DNA of 64,000 bases from Nesterenkonia lutea (GTDB taxonomy: Bacteria > Actinomycetota > Actinomycetes > Actinomycetales > Micrococcaceae). The DNA is taken from the NCBI RefSeq assembly GCF_014873955.1, contig NZ_JADBED010000001.1:1240001-1304000 (forward strand), given 5' to 3'. Shown here piece after piece: positions 14,868 to 23,706 of the stretch (its first letter is position 1; each line of letters opens with the position of its first letter). Both the position numbers and the translations under genes were made by a program. The notes beneath the pieces were generated by a model. It was not told where the DNA came from. It made no database searches and saw only the letters and a list, made by a program, of their open reading frames with translations.

Positions 14868-16922
14868 ATGACCCACGACTCTGCGACTGCGCATCACGAA
14901 GCTCCCACCCGCCCCGAGCACCACGGAGGGCACGGCGGGCACGAGCACCACGGCGGGCACGGCGACCATGTCGGGCAGTTCCGTCGCCTCTTCTGGATCA
15001 TGCTTGTCCTGGCCGTGCCCGTGGTGGGGTTCAATGACATGTTCGCCGAGCTTCTCGGCTACAGCCTTCCTGATGCCGTCTGGGTCTGGTGGGTCTCACC
15101 CGTGCTGGGCACGATCGTCTATCTCTGGGGCGGCCGACCCTTCCTCACCGCAGGTCTGGGTGAGGCCCGGACTCGCCAGCCTGGCATGATGCTGCTGATC
15201 GCTCTGGCGATCACCGTCGCGTTCATCGCCTCCTGGGGCGCCACCCTGCGGGTTCTGGATCATGAGCTGAACTTCTGGTGGGAGCTGGCTCTGCTGGTGG
15301 TCATCATGCTGCTGGGCCACTGGATCGAGATGCGCTCCCTGGCTCAGACCACTTCGGCCCTCGATTCGCTCGCCGCTCTGCTGCCTGATGAGGCCGAGAA
15401 GCTCGACGGCGCGGAGATCGTCGCAGTCGCGCCGGATGAGCTGAAGGTGGGCGACGTCGTGATCGTCCGCCCAGGCTCCTCGGTGCCCGCCGACGGCAGG
15501 ATCACCGAAGGCTCGGCGAGCATGGACGAGTCCATGATCACCGGTGAATCGCAGCCTGTGCGGCGTGAGATCGGCGAGCAGGTCGTCGCCGGGACCATCG
15601 CCACAGACTCTGGGCTGCGCGTCGAGGTCACCGCCACCGGGGAGGACACCTCGCTGGCCGGGATCCAGAAACTGGTCAGCGACGCCCAGGGGTCCTCTTC
15701 GCGCGCTCAGCGCCTCGCCGACAAGGCCGCCGCGTGGCTGTTCTGGTTCGCCCTCGGCGCCGCGGTCATCACCGCGATCCTCTGGTCGCTGGCGGGCCTC
15801 CCCGACGCCGCCGTGATCCGCACGATCACCGTCCTGGTGATCGCCTGTCCCCATGCGCTGGGCCTGGCCATCCCGCTGGTCGTCTCCATCGCCACCGAGC
15901 GCGCCGCCCGCGGAGGGGTGCTCGTCAAAGACCGTCTCGCCCTGGAGTCCATGCGCACTGTGGACACGGTCGTGTTCGACAAGACCGGAACCCTCACCAA
16001 GGGCGAACCCACTGTCACCGCCGTCGAGCCGCACGACGGGCGCACCGAGGAGGACGTGCTGGCGCTGGCCGCGGCTGCCGAGTCTGGCAGCGAACACCCG
16101 CTCGCCCGGGCCATCCTCGGCGCGGTGCAGAATCGCCAGATCCAAGTGCCCACGGCCCACGACTTCTCCTCCTCCCCCGCGGTCGGGGTCCGGGCCGAGG
16201 TGAACGGCTCGGTCATCGAAGTCGGCGGACCGCACCTTCTCGCGCAGCACGAGGTCGATGAACTTGCGGTCGCGCGGACCTGGCGCGAAGAAGGCGCCAT
16301 CATTCTCCACATCCTCGCGGAGGGTGAGGTCATCGGCGCGCTGCGACTGGCTGACGAGGTCCGGTCAGAGTCCCGGGACGCGGTGGACGCCCTTCACGCG
16401 AGAGCGATCCAGGTGGTCATGATCACCGGTGACGCCCGTGCGGTCGCAGAGACCGTGGCGGCGGAGCTCGACATCGACCGCGTCTTCGCGGGCGTGAGAC
16501 CCGAGGACAAGGCCAGGAAGGTCGCGGAGCTCCAGCAGGAGGGCCGCAGAGTCGCCATGGTCGGTGACGGCGTCAACGATGCCCCCGCGCTGGCCCAGGC
16601 CGATGTCGGCATCGCGATCGGGGCCGGCACCGACGTCGCCATCGGCTCCGCGGGCGTCATCCTCGCCTCCTCTGATCCTCGCTCGGTGCTCTCCGTGATC
16701 GACCTCTCTCGGGCCACGTACCGGAAGATGAAGCAGAACCTGTGGTGGGCCGCCGGCTACAACCTGATCTCTGTGCCGCTGGCGGCAGGTATGCTCGCGC
16801 CCATCGGGTTCGTGCTCCCGATGAGCGTCGGCGCGCTGCTGATGTCGGCCTCCACGGTGGTCGTCGCGCTCAACGCACAGACGCTGAGGCGGCTGGACCT
16901 CTCCCCCGGGGGCCGCTCATGA
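14868..16922 (+). CDS. copB: Copper-exporting P1B-type ATPase, CPH (CopB-like) subgroup
   Basis: 684 residues. The N-terminus is a His/Gly-rich metal-binding tail (HHGGHGGHEHHGGHG) instead of CxxC heavy-metal domains. Six to eight transmembrane segments include the transport motif CPH (VIACPHALGLAIPLV), the mark of the P1B-3 group that handles Cu(II)/Cu(I)/Ag. The actuator has MDESMITGESQPV, the phosphorylation site is DKTGTLTKG, nucleotide-binding elements include SEHPLARAI, and the hinge is MVGDGVNDAPALAQADVGIAIG. The frame is open from 14760, but 14868 lies directly after the promoter/operator; GGAGG immediately precedes the ATG, too close for a normal ribosome-binding site, so a leaderless mRNA is likely. 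The stop overlaps the convergent dehydrogenase gene by six bases. Confidence 0.93.
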   Translation: MTHDSATAHHEAPTRPEHHGGHGGHEHHGGHGDHVGQFRRLFWIMLVLAVPVVGFNDMFAELLGYSLPDAVWVWWVSPVLGTIVYLWGGRPFLTAGLGEARTRQPGMMLLIALAITVAFIASWGATLRVLDHELNFWWELALLVVIMLLGHWIEMRSLAQTTSALDSLAALLPDEAEKLDGAEIVAVAPDELKVGDVVIVRPGSSVPADGRITEGSASMDESMITGESQPVRREIGEQVVAGTIATDSGLRVEVTATGEDTSLAGIQKLVSDAQGSSSRAQRLADKAAAWLFWFALGAAVITAILWSLAGLPDAAVIRTITVLVIACPHALGLAIPLVVSIATERAARGGVLVKDRLALESMRTVDTVVFDKTGTLTKGEPTVTAVEPHDGRTEEDVLALAAAAESGSEHPLARAILGAVQNRQIQVPTAHDFSSSPAVGVRAEVNGSVIEVGGPHLLAQHEVDELAVARTWREEGAIILHILAEGEVIGALRLADEVRSESRDAVDALHARAIQVVMITGDARAVAETVAAELDIDRVFAGVRPEDKARKVAELQQEGRRVAMVGDGVNDAPALAQADVGIAIGAGTDVAIGSAGVILASSDPRSVLSVIDLSRATYRKMKQNLWWAAGYNLISVPLAAGMLAPIGFVLPMSVGALLMSASTVVVALNAQTLRRLDLSPGGRS

Positions 16923-18131
16923 CCCGGGGGTGAGCACGGTCTTCAGCCAGCCCTCGTCTCGACGGTCGAAGCTCAGGTAGGCATCGACCGCATCGGTCAG
17001 CGGCTCCTGCTGGGTGATGAACGGGGTCGTGTCGAACAGCCCGCCGGCCACGAGATCCAGCAACGGAGGCGTCACCGATCGGTGGTCGCAGTTTCCGGCG
17101 CGAAGCGTGAGGTTCTTGTTCGTCGCCTGCCCGATCGGGAACGAGGTCAGATCCGGGGAGAACACCCCGATCATGCCGATCCGCCCGTATTTCGCCACCG
17201 ACTCCACCGCCCACTGCGCGGAGAGCGAGGGCGCGTCGCCGGGCACCCAGTTCTCTCCCTGGACGTTCGTCTCAGGGGCGGTCTGGGCCACCTCGGCGTC
17301 GAACTTCTCGGCCTGCGCCGCGTACTTCTCTGCGGCTGGGCCGCTGCTGGGCCGCTGGGCATCGACGCCCACCGCCTCGATCACGGCGTCGACGCCCACT
17401 CCCATCGTGGCGTCCATGAGCGCCTCCACCGGGTCCTCGCGATTGAAGTCGATGACTTCGGCCTTCTGCTCCGCCGCCTTGACCAGACGCGTCTCGACCC
17501 CGTCGACGGCCCAGACCCGTCCCGCGCCCTGGCGGTAGGCCGAGGCGATCGCAAGCTGTCCGACGATTCCCGCCCCGTAGACAGCGACGGTGTCCCCTCG
17601 TGTGATGCCGGCCAGCTGAGCGCCGAACCAGGCAGTGGCAAAGATGTCCGAGAGCAGTATCGCTTCGTCGTCGGAGACCTTGTCCGGCAGCGGGATCAGC
17701 GTGTTGGCCGCCCAGGGGATGCGTGCATACTCGGCCTGGAGGCCGTCCACGGAGCCGGTGGGAGCCGGGCCGCCGAAGAAGCAGGTGCCTGCTTGAGGAC
17801 CATTGGGGTTCGCGACGTCGCACTGTGCGGTCTGGCCCATCCGACAGTAGCGGCAGACTCCACAGGACATCGTGGAGCAGACGATCACGCGGTCACCGGG
17901 CGTCAGTCCGCGCACGGCGGCGCCCACTTCCTCGACCACCCCCACGGCCTCGTGGCCCAGAATGGTGCCCTCCCGCATGCCCGCCATGGTGCCGCGGATG
18001 AAATGGAGATCGGTTCCGCAGATCGCACTGCGCGTGATGCGCACGATCGCGTCGTTGGGGTCCTGGATCGCGGGATCGGCCACGTTGTCGAGACGGATGT
18101 CGCCTTCGCCGTGCCATACAAGTGCCTTCAT
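16917..18131 (-). CDS. Zinc-dependent dehydrogenase of the glutathione-independent formaldehyde dehydrogenase type
   Basis: 404 residues, medium-chain dehydrogenase fold. Catalytic-zinc ligands appear in ICGTDLHFIRG and GHEAVG; the structural zinc loop is CGVCRYCRMGQTAQC. The Rossmann motif is VAVYGAGIVGQLAIASAYRQGAGRVWAVD. A long insertion before the final strands (residues ~260-310, with ENWVPGDAP) is typical of the dismutating formaldehyde dehydrogenase branch, which holds its NAD tightly. Expected reaction is oxidation of formaldehyde or short aldehydes/alcohols. The ATG at 18131 has GAAGGAG seven bases upstream. It faces copB tail to tail. Confidence 0.9.
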   Translation of the reverse strand: MKALVWHGEGDIRLDNVADPAIQDPNDAIVRITRSAICGTDLHFIRGTMAGMREGTILGHEAVGVVEEVGAAVRGLTPGDRVIVCSTMSCGVCRYCRMGQTAQCDVANPNGPQAGTCFFGGPAPTGSVDGLQAEYARIPWAANTLIPLPDKVSDDEAILLSDIFATAWFGAQLAGITRGDTVAVYGAGIVGQLAIASAYRQGAGRVWAVDGVETRLVKAAEQKAEVIDFNREDPVEALMDATMGVGVDAVIEAVGVDAQRPSSGPAAEKYAAQAEKFDAEVAQTAPETNVQGENWVPGDAPSLSAQWAVESVAKYGRIGMIGVFSPDLTSFPIGQATNKNLTLRAGNCDHRSVTPPLLDLVAGGLFDTTPFITQQEPLTDAVDAYLSFDRRDEGWLKTVLTPGS

Positions 18132-18277
18132 GGATGAACTCCTTCGCGGGTTTTCGACAGGTCCTCCGCGCGGCCAGCAGGCCCCTGCGCAGAGGGGAGA
18201 AGCCCGTGGCTTGAGCTGCCTTCAAGCTACCCGCCGCTGCCGTCGGGGTAAAGACATGAACAGCGTCAAAACACGTG

Positions 18278-19528
18278 CTAAGGCCTCGGTCGACGCGGGG
18301 TTCCCTGCCGGATGTCGAACCGACCGTGGAGCAGCCAGTAGACGACCATGGCGGCGAGAATGAGTCCGGCGCAGGCTCCGTACATGAAGCGATAGCCCCC
18401 CGCCTCTGCCAGCGGGCCCAGCAGCAACGGTGACAGTCCGACGCCGCTGTCCATGAAGATGAAGAACGTGGACAGTCCGATGCTGACCCGGTGCGCCGGC
18501 ACCGCCGAGGCGATGGTGGCCTGGAGCACCGGCATCAGGGATCCGTGCCCGAATCCTGCCAGCACCGCCGAGCCGAGCACGACTGCCTCATTGGGGGACC
18601 AGGACAGCAGCACCATCGCACCGAAGAACATCACCACCGTCGGATAGATCACCGCGTTGTCGCCGTATCGATCGTGGAGCCTTCCCACGAAGAGGCGGGT
18701 GATCAGCACGACGGTCGCGAAGATCACGAAATAGAGGCTGCCCACGTTGGTCATCTGCTCACCGCGCGTGAAGCTGTCCAGGAATGTGATCACAGAGGCG
18801 AAGCCCACGGAGAGCATCATCCCGACCAGCGCCACAGGGATCGCTCGACGCTCGATGACGTCCCTCGGTCGGAGCATCAGCCGCTGCCGCAGACTCTGCG
18901 CCGGGGGCCGCGCTTCGGGAAGCCGGATCCCCAGGGCGAGCAGCAGGGCCAGCACGGCGAGGATCGAGGCGGAGACGAACAGCGCCCCGAACCCGAAGGT
19001 CTGACTGATCTGGATTCCCACCAGCGGGCCCAGGGCCTGGGGCAGAGAATTCGCCACCAGGTAGTACCCGGCACCCTCGCCGCGTCGTGCAGGCGGGATC
19101 AGCGAGAAGACCCCTGCATTGAGTGCGGTCTGGCCGAAGCCGAAGGCGGCTCCCTGCAGCATCCGAACGAGGATCAACACCTCGTAGCTGTCCACCACGA
19201 GATATGCCACGGAGGCCAGCACATAGACCACCAGGGTGACCAGCACCGTGCGACGCCGGCCGAGGAAGTCCACATACTTCCCGGCAAAGATGCGGGCAAG
19301 CAGCGCACCGACCACGAAGGCGGAGGCCGCGAACCCGGCGGCGGTCTGGCCGATGGAGAACTCCGCGGCGGCATAGACGGCCATGCCGGTGACCAGCATG
19401 AAGAAGACCATCCCGAAGCACAGGTTGATCCCGATGGCCAGCAGAAAGCTGCGGCTGAAGAGGTTCGACGAGCCGTCTTCGCCCTCCCCGGCGCCCTCGG
19501 GGCCGGGTGGGGGTGTATGGCGACTCAC
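18278..19528 (-). CDS. MFS transporter
   Basis: 416 residues with about 12 transmembrane helices in two six-helix halves. The MFS motif A loop between helices 2 and 3 is visible as GKYVDFLGRRRTVLV, and a related loop (GRLHDRYGDNAV) follows helix 8. The N-terminal ~20 residues are Pro/Gly/Glu-rich and cytoplasmic. Members pump drugs, sugars or metabolites by proton antiport; specificity is unknown. The start is GTG at 19528, with CAGAAT (degenerate -10) six bases upstream and no ribosome-binding site, so probably leaderless. It lies between the dehydrogenase and the ThDP enzyme, all on the minus strand but with separate gaps. Confidence 0.88.
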   Translation of the reverse strand: MSRHTPPPGPEGAGEGEDGSSNLFSRSFLLAIGINLCFGMVFFMLVTGMAVYAAAEFSIGQTAAGFAASAFVVGALLARIFAGKYVDFLGRRRTVLVTLVVYVLASVAYLVVDSYEVLILVRMLQGAAFGFGQTALNAGVFSLIPPARRGEGAGYYLVANSLPQALGPLVGIQISQTFGFGALFVSASILAVLALLLALGIRLPEARPPAQSLRQRLMLRPRDVIERRAIPVALVGMMLSVGFASVITFLDSFTRGEQMTNVGSLYFVIFATVVLITRLFVGRLHDRYGDNAVIYPTVVMFFGAMVLLSWSPNEAVVLGSAVLAGFGHGSLMPVLQATIASAVPAHRVSIGLSTFFIFMDSGVGLSPLLLGPLAEAGGYRFMYGACAGLILAAMVVYWLLHGRFDIRQGTPRRPRP

Positions 19529-19585
19529 CCGGTGATTCTGTCATGGTTCGCCGGCACAACAGATGGTGATGCCACCTTGGCATCG

Positions 19586-21418
19586 TCAGTCGCCGGCGCC
19601 CCCGGAGAGTTCAGTGGGCAGGTGTCGGTCCTGCTCGAGCTCCAGATAGCGCTGCATCAGGGCGGCAGGGCGCTCGCCCCCATCAGACTCGGCGGCCATG
19701 GCCTCCTTCATCCCTGACGTCTTGGGCAGCGAATACGGCACCGGAGGCAGCACCGGCGCATCGGCATCCGTGTGGACATCGATCACCACGGGGCGATCCG
19801 CCGTGAAGGCCTCCCGGTACGCCTGGGCCAGCTGTTCCGGGGAGTTCACCGTGATGCCGCGGAGGCCGTTGAGCTCTGCGTACTGCGCGTAGTCGAACTC
19901 CGGCAGAGCCTGACTGGCAGGAAACCGCGGTTCGCTCTCCTTCTCCCGCTGTTCCCAGCTGACCTCGCCGAGGTCTCCGTTGTTCAGGACGACCACCACG
20001 AAGCGGGGGTCCTCCCACTGTCGCCAGATGCGTGCCACGCTGATCAGCTCATTGACGCCGAGCATCTGCATGGCTCCGTCACCGCTGAGCACCACCACCG
20101 GCTGGTTCGAGGCGGTGTTCTTTGCAGCGATGCCGTAGGGAATGGAGCACCCCATGCTCGCCAGGGTGCTGGAGAGGTGGGCCGTGCCGTTCGGAGGGAC
20201 CTGCATCTGCCGGACGTACCAGTAGACGCTGCTGCCCACGTCAATCGCCAGCAGGGCATCATCCGGCAGATGCTGACTCAGCTGGCGAGCCGCTGACTCC
20301 GGATTGACACCTGACATGGGCACCTCGGAACGGCGTGCGGCGATCTCAGCCTCCTCGGTGACGAGCCGACGCACGAGGCTGGACCAGTCCGACCCTGACC
20401 GCGGTTCCACCAGGGCGCTGAGCCTGCCCACCGTGGCCGCGGCGTCACCGACTATGCCGACATCGATCGGGTAGTGATTGCCCAGCTTCGCCGGGTCGTT
20501 GTCGATCTGGACCGTCCTGCATGACCCCGGGACGGGGTAGTACTCCGTCCAGGGGTCGTTGGAGCCGATGATGACCAGCGTGTCGCAGCTGAGCAGGACC
20601 TGTGCGCTGGCCGTGGTGCCCAGGTGACCCATGGTTCCGGCCACCAGAGGGTGATCCTCTTCGACGTGGGGCTTGCCCAACAGGCTCGTGGTCACCCCCG
20701 CGCCAAGCTTCTCCGCAAACTCGAGAACCTGCGGGCCGCAGCCACGCGCCCCCTGCCCCACGAGAAAGGCGACCTTCTCCCCGGCGCCGAGGATCTCTGC
20801 CGCGTCCTTCAGGTCTGACTCGGCAGGCATCACCGTCGGCGAACGCCACACGGGCGTGGTCTGGACATATCCATGTTCATGCGGAATCTCAGGAGCGGCG
20901 GAGGACTGGACGTCCTGAGGAACGATCACCACCGACGGACCTGAGGAACTCAAGGCCCGACGAAATGCCTTGTCGAGTGCCAGGGGGAGCTGTTCTGCGG
21001 AGGAGACCTGCAGAGTGAAGCTCGCCACATCCTGGAAGAGGGTATGCAGGTCGGCCTCCTGCTGATCCCCTGAACCGAGCGTCGTCGTCGGCTGCTGACC
21101 GATGAGCGCCACCACCGGGACACTGTCAAGCTTCGCGTCATAGAGGCCGTTGAGCAGGTGGATTGCGCCCGGGCCCTGGGTCGCCGTCACGACACCGACC
21201 TGTCCTGAGTACTTCGCGTGCCCGACGGCCATGAACGCGGCCGCCTCCTCATGCCGAGCCTGCGTGAAGTCGACTCGGTCCTTCCCCTGCTGGGAGCGTC
21301 TCATGGCCCCGACCAGCGCGTTGTTGCCGTCGCCCGGGTAGCCATAGACGCGGTCGACCCCCCATCGGAGCAGACGGGACACTATGAAATCGGCACCATT
21401 GGGCTGCTGCTCAGTCAT
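19586..21418 (-). CDS. Thiamine-diphosphate enzyme, pyruvate oxidase/pyruvate:quinone oxidoreductase-like
   Basis: 610 residues with the three-domain acetohydroxyacid-synthase/pyruvate-oxidase fold. The N-terminal PYR domain has the catalytic Glu in TQARHEEAAAFMAVGHAKYSG. The central domain binds FAD in relatives. The C-terminal PP domain carries the ThDP motif starting GDGAMQMLGVNELISVARI and ending LNNGDLGEVSWEQ. Likely reaction is oxidative decarboxylation of pyruvate to acetate or acetyl phosphate at the membrane; other 2-oxo acids are possible. The frame begins at 21463, but the ATG at 21418 has GGGAGGAG at six bases and starts at the family N-terminus. The final ~25 residues (LMQRYLELEQDRHLPTE) could be an amphipathic tail, as PoxB uses for membrane binding; that is inference. 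Confidence 0.88.
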   Translation of the reverse strand: MTEQQPNGADFIVSRLLRWGVDRVYGYPGDGNNALVGAMRRSQQGKDRVDFTQARHEEAAAFMAVGHAKYSGQVGVVTATQGPGAIHLLNGLYDAKLDSVPVVALIGQQPTTTLGSGDQQEADLHTLFQDVASFTLQVSSAEQLPLALDKAFRRALSSSGPSVVIVPQDVQSSAAPEIPHEHGYVQTTPVWRSPTVMPAESDLKDAAEILGAGEKVAFLVGQGARGCGPQVLEFAEKLGAGVTTSLLGKPHVEEDHPLVAGTMGHLGTTASAQVLLSCDTLVIIGSNDPWTEYYPVPGSCRTVQIDNDPAKLGNHYPIDVGIVGDAAATVGRLSALVEPRSGSDWSSLVRRLVTEEAEIAARRSEVPMSGVNPESAARQLSQHLPDDALLAIDVGSSVYWYVRQMQVPPNGTAHLSSTLASMGCSIPYGIAAKNTASNQPVVVLSGDGAMQMLGVNELISVARIWRQWEDPRFVVVVLNNGDLGEVSWEQREKESEPRFPASQALPEFDYAQYAELNGLRGITVNSPEQLAQAYREAFTADRPVVIDVHTDADAPVLPPVPYSLPKTSGMKEAMAAESDGGERPAALMQRYLELEQDRHLPTELSGGAGD

Positions 21419-21570
21419 CTGCGTCTCCTCCCGTTCCTGCGCCGCGCGGCAGCCGCCTGACACAGGGTCTGGGCTCGATATGGACCTTCTGCTGGAACGT
21501 GTTCGAGCCTACGACTGATGCTCTGCCCTCGCCACTGAAAGTTCACCGCTGATCCTGCATCTCGGCCCAG

Positions 21571-22773
21571 TCAGGGCACGTGGACGTTCCTGCCCGCGAA
21601 GACGCCCACCACCGCCATCACAAGCACAGCGCCGACGACGATCCAGAGCACCGGTGACCAGGTTCCGGTCAGCTCGAAGAGGCTTCCGGCCAGCAGCGGC
21701 CCGATCGCGGCAAGAAGGTATCCCACCCCCTGTGCCATGCCGGAGAGCCGACTGGCATCCCCCGCAGTGCGGGCGCGCATGCTGATCAGCGTGAGTCCGA
21801 CCAGCAGGTTGCCGCCAGAGGCGAAGCCGACGATCAGCGCCCAGGCGGGCATCGCGGCGGGGAGCGCGATGATGCCGAGCACGCCGCAGAGCATGATCGC
21901 CGCCAGCGCCAGCAGCGGGAGCCTCTGGTCTCCCGCGCGCTGCATGACACCGCCGACGACCAGGCTCGCGAGGATCCCGATGGCCTGGTAGGCGCCCAGC
22001 CAGAAGCCCGCGCTCGCCTCAGAGACCCCGTGCCAGGTCTGGATGGCCGGGAACCACGTCAGCATCAGGTAGAAGACGCCCGATTGCAGCGCGAAGTACG
22101 CCGTGACCTGCCATGCCACCGCGGAGCGCCACATGGACCCTCCGGGAGGCTCGGGAGCCGCGAGCACCGGGTCTCCAGCGGAGGTGACCCCCCGGGGGCG
22201 ATTCAACCTGGTGCTCCAGACCCCGGCGGAGACCAGGGCGAGCAGAGCCGAAGCGGCGAGGGTCAGCTCCCATCCGAGGGCTTCGGCCATCGGAACAGCG
22301 GTGCCCGAGGCGACGGCCGCGCAGCCGACCAGCACTGCGGTGTAGAGCCCGGTCATCGCCGGCACCCGGCCGGGGAAATCTCGCTTCACCACAGCCGGGA
22401 CCAGCACGTTGCCCACGCCGACCGCCGCGCTGAGGATGACAGTCCCGGCGAAGAGGGAGAACGCGCCAAGCGGCAGAGACCGCAGAACGGTCCCCAGGGT
22501 CAGCAGCAGAAGGGAGACGAAGATGGTCCGCTCGAGTCCCCAGCGTCGGCCGGCGGCCGCGACGAACAGGGCGACGCCACCGAAGCCCAGGGCCGGGATC
22601 GCCCCCAGCAGGCCCAGAGCCGCAGGGCCGATCCCGGTGTCCTCCCCGATGCGCTCGATCAGCGGCCCCACCGCGGTGATGGCAGGCCGGAGGTTCGCCG
22701 CCACGATGAGCACCGTGACCAGCAGCAGCAGCTGAGACTGACCTCCCGCGGATCGCTGCGGGGCGCTGCTCAT
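21571..22773 (-). CDS. MFS transporter of the CynX/NimT (cyanate permease-like) family
   Basis: 400 residues, about 12 transmembrane helices. The first helix and loop (LLVTVLIVAANLRPAITAVGPLIERIGEDTGIG) and the NVLVPAVVKRDFPGRVPAMTGLYTAVLVG motif are characteristic of the CynX/NimT group, which includes cyanate and 2-nitroimidazole transporters. The gene starts seven bases after the Lrp/AsnC regulator stop, so the pair forms one transcription unit. Lrp-type control suggests an amino-acid-related substrate or signal. No clear ribosome-binding site precedes the ATG; translation may depend on read-through from the regulator. Confidence 0.88.
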   Translation of the reverse strand: MSSAPQRSAGGQSQLLLLVTVLIVAANLRPAITAVGPLIERIGEDTGIGPAALGLLGAIPALGFGGVALFVAAAGRRWGLERTIFVSLLLLTLGTVLRSLPLGAFSLFAGTVILSAAVGVGNVLVPAVVKRDFPGRVPAMTGLYTAVLVGCAAVASGTAVPMAEALGWELTLAASALLALVSAGVWSTRLNRPRGVTSAGDPVLAAPEPPGGSMWRSAVAWQVTAYFALQSGVFYLMLTWFPAIQTWHGVSEASAGFWLGAYQAIGILASLVVGGVMQRAGDQRLPLLALAAIMLCGVLGIIALPAAMPAWALIVGFASGGNLLVGLTLISMRARTAGDASRLSGMAQGVGYLLAAIGPLLAGSLFELTGTWSPVLWIVVGAVLVMAVVGVFAGRNVHVP

Positions 22774-22780
22774 GCCCGAC

Positions 22781-23254
22781 TCACTCGTCGAAGGACTTGC
22801 CGGTGTTCAGATGCGGGCGCTGACTCTTGATGATCTTCATCGGGAAGGCCGAGTCGGTGCCCTGCACTCCTGGGATCGTCAGCACCTTCTTGGTCAGGAA
22901 GCGCTCATAGGCATGCAGATCGGCCACGGCCACCCGCGCGAAGTAATCCGGGGACCCGAAGAGGCGCAGCAGCTCGAGAACCTCCCCGTAGCCGGCCATC
23001 GTGTCTTCGAACTGCTCGACGGTCTCCCGGTCTCCCCATTTGAGCTCGATGTCCAGGCCGACTTCAAAGGACTGACCCAGCGCCTCGGGATTGATGTCTG
23101 CGGTGTATCCGAGGATGATCCCGTCAGCCTCGAGTCGCTGAACCCGGCGCAGGCAGGGGCCAGCGGTGAGTCCCACCTTCTGCGCCAGCGCCGAGTTGGA
23201 GATTCTTCCGTCTCCCCGCAGCGCGGCAATGATTGCCCGATCCACCCTGTCCAT
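22781..23254 (-). CDS. Lrp/AsnC family transcriptional regulator
   Basis: 157 residues. The N-terminal helix-turn-helix is MDRVDRAIIAALRGDGRISNSALAQKVGLTAGPCLRRVQRLEADGIILGYTADIN, the classic AsnC opening. The C-terminal RAM domain (effector binding, oligomerisation) includes VLELLRLFGSPDYFARVAVADLHAYERFL and PGVQGTDSAFPMKIIKSQ. A longer frame runs to 23656, but the domain starts at the ATG at 23254, six bases after AAGAAT, fitting the leaderless pattern here. It is followed within seven bases by the CynX-type transporter and probably controls it. Confidence 0.9.
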   Translation of the reverse strand: MDRVDRAIIAALRGDGRISNSALAQKVGLTAGPCLRRVQRLEADGIILGYTADINPEALGQSFEVGLDIELKWGDRETVEQFEDTMAGYGEVLELLRLFGSPDYFARVAVADLHAYERFLTKKVLTIPGVQGTDSAFPMKIIKSQRPHLNTGKSFDE

Positions 23255-23535
23255 ACAGTGATTCTTGCACCAGAACAGGATCATCGGGGCTCTCTGCCCC
23301 AAACTTCCCACATCGTGGAAGTCCCGAACGGACACGAGGATCTGCCGCCGGGTGCATGATTCAGCACTCACATGTTTTTCACAGGAACATTGATAACGGC
23401 TAGATAACGGCCTCCCTTCCCTGTGTTGACGGGGTTTATGGTCCCTACAGCGTCCTGCACCCCTGGTTGACGCAATCAAATCGAGACCTTTTACTGGTAC
23501 ATGGACATCTTCCGTGATGCCGCCGTGATGACTGG
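23255..23535. other. Intergenic region between the divergent Lrp and rpf genes
   Basis: No credible gene in either direction. Two TTGACG hexamers on the plus strand (23426-23431 and 23467-23472) are possible -35 boxes for rpf. The second has TACTGG at 23492-23497, a long 19-base spacing, so promoter assignment is weak. The lrp -10-like AAGAAT lies at 23261-23266 (minus). Confidence 0.4.
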
Positions 23536-23706
23536 GTCTCCGTTCCCAGACCCCACACGCGGCGCAGCGGGAGCACCGGAGTCGGCGTCCCACCACCGTC
23601 CATGCCGACTCGGGTGAAACTTGACCGCCACACGTGATGAAGGCGGACGGTGACACGAGGACGGCCCGGGAGGGTCACGAGTGCAGGGACTTCGGGATTG
23701 AACCTC
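23536..23706 (+). promoter_or_regulatory. Structured 5' leader of rpf (candidate riboswitch-type element)
   Basis: The leader can form a perfect 8-bp stem GAGTCGGC (23579-23586) with GCCGACTC (23604-23611). It is directly followed by GGGTGAA and preceded by GGGAGCACC, then a CCGCC/GGCGG stem and a GTGAC/GTCAC stem. Actinobacterial rpf genes are often controlled by a cyclic-di-AMP (ydaO) riboswitch, and the stem-then-GGGTGAA order resembles its middle part. However, the conserved 3' segment around CAGCTAAC is not found, so this is only a candidate. Confidence 0.35.

Noticed and set aside
21495..21515. LexA-like site GAACGTGTTC upstream of the ThDP enzyme gene
   Set aside because: The half sites are two bases apart instead of four, so it does not match the SOS box, unlike the site at 8800-8815.
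23536..23706. Firm call of a ydaO cyclic-di-AMP riboswitch
   Set aside because: Only the middle stem and GGGTGAA agree; the conserved 3' part is missing, so it is kept as a structured leader only.
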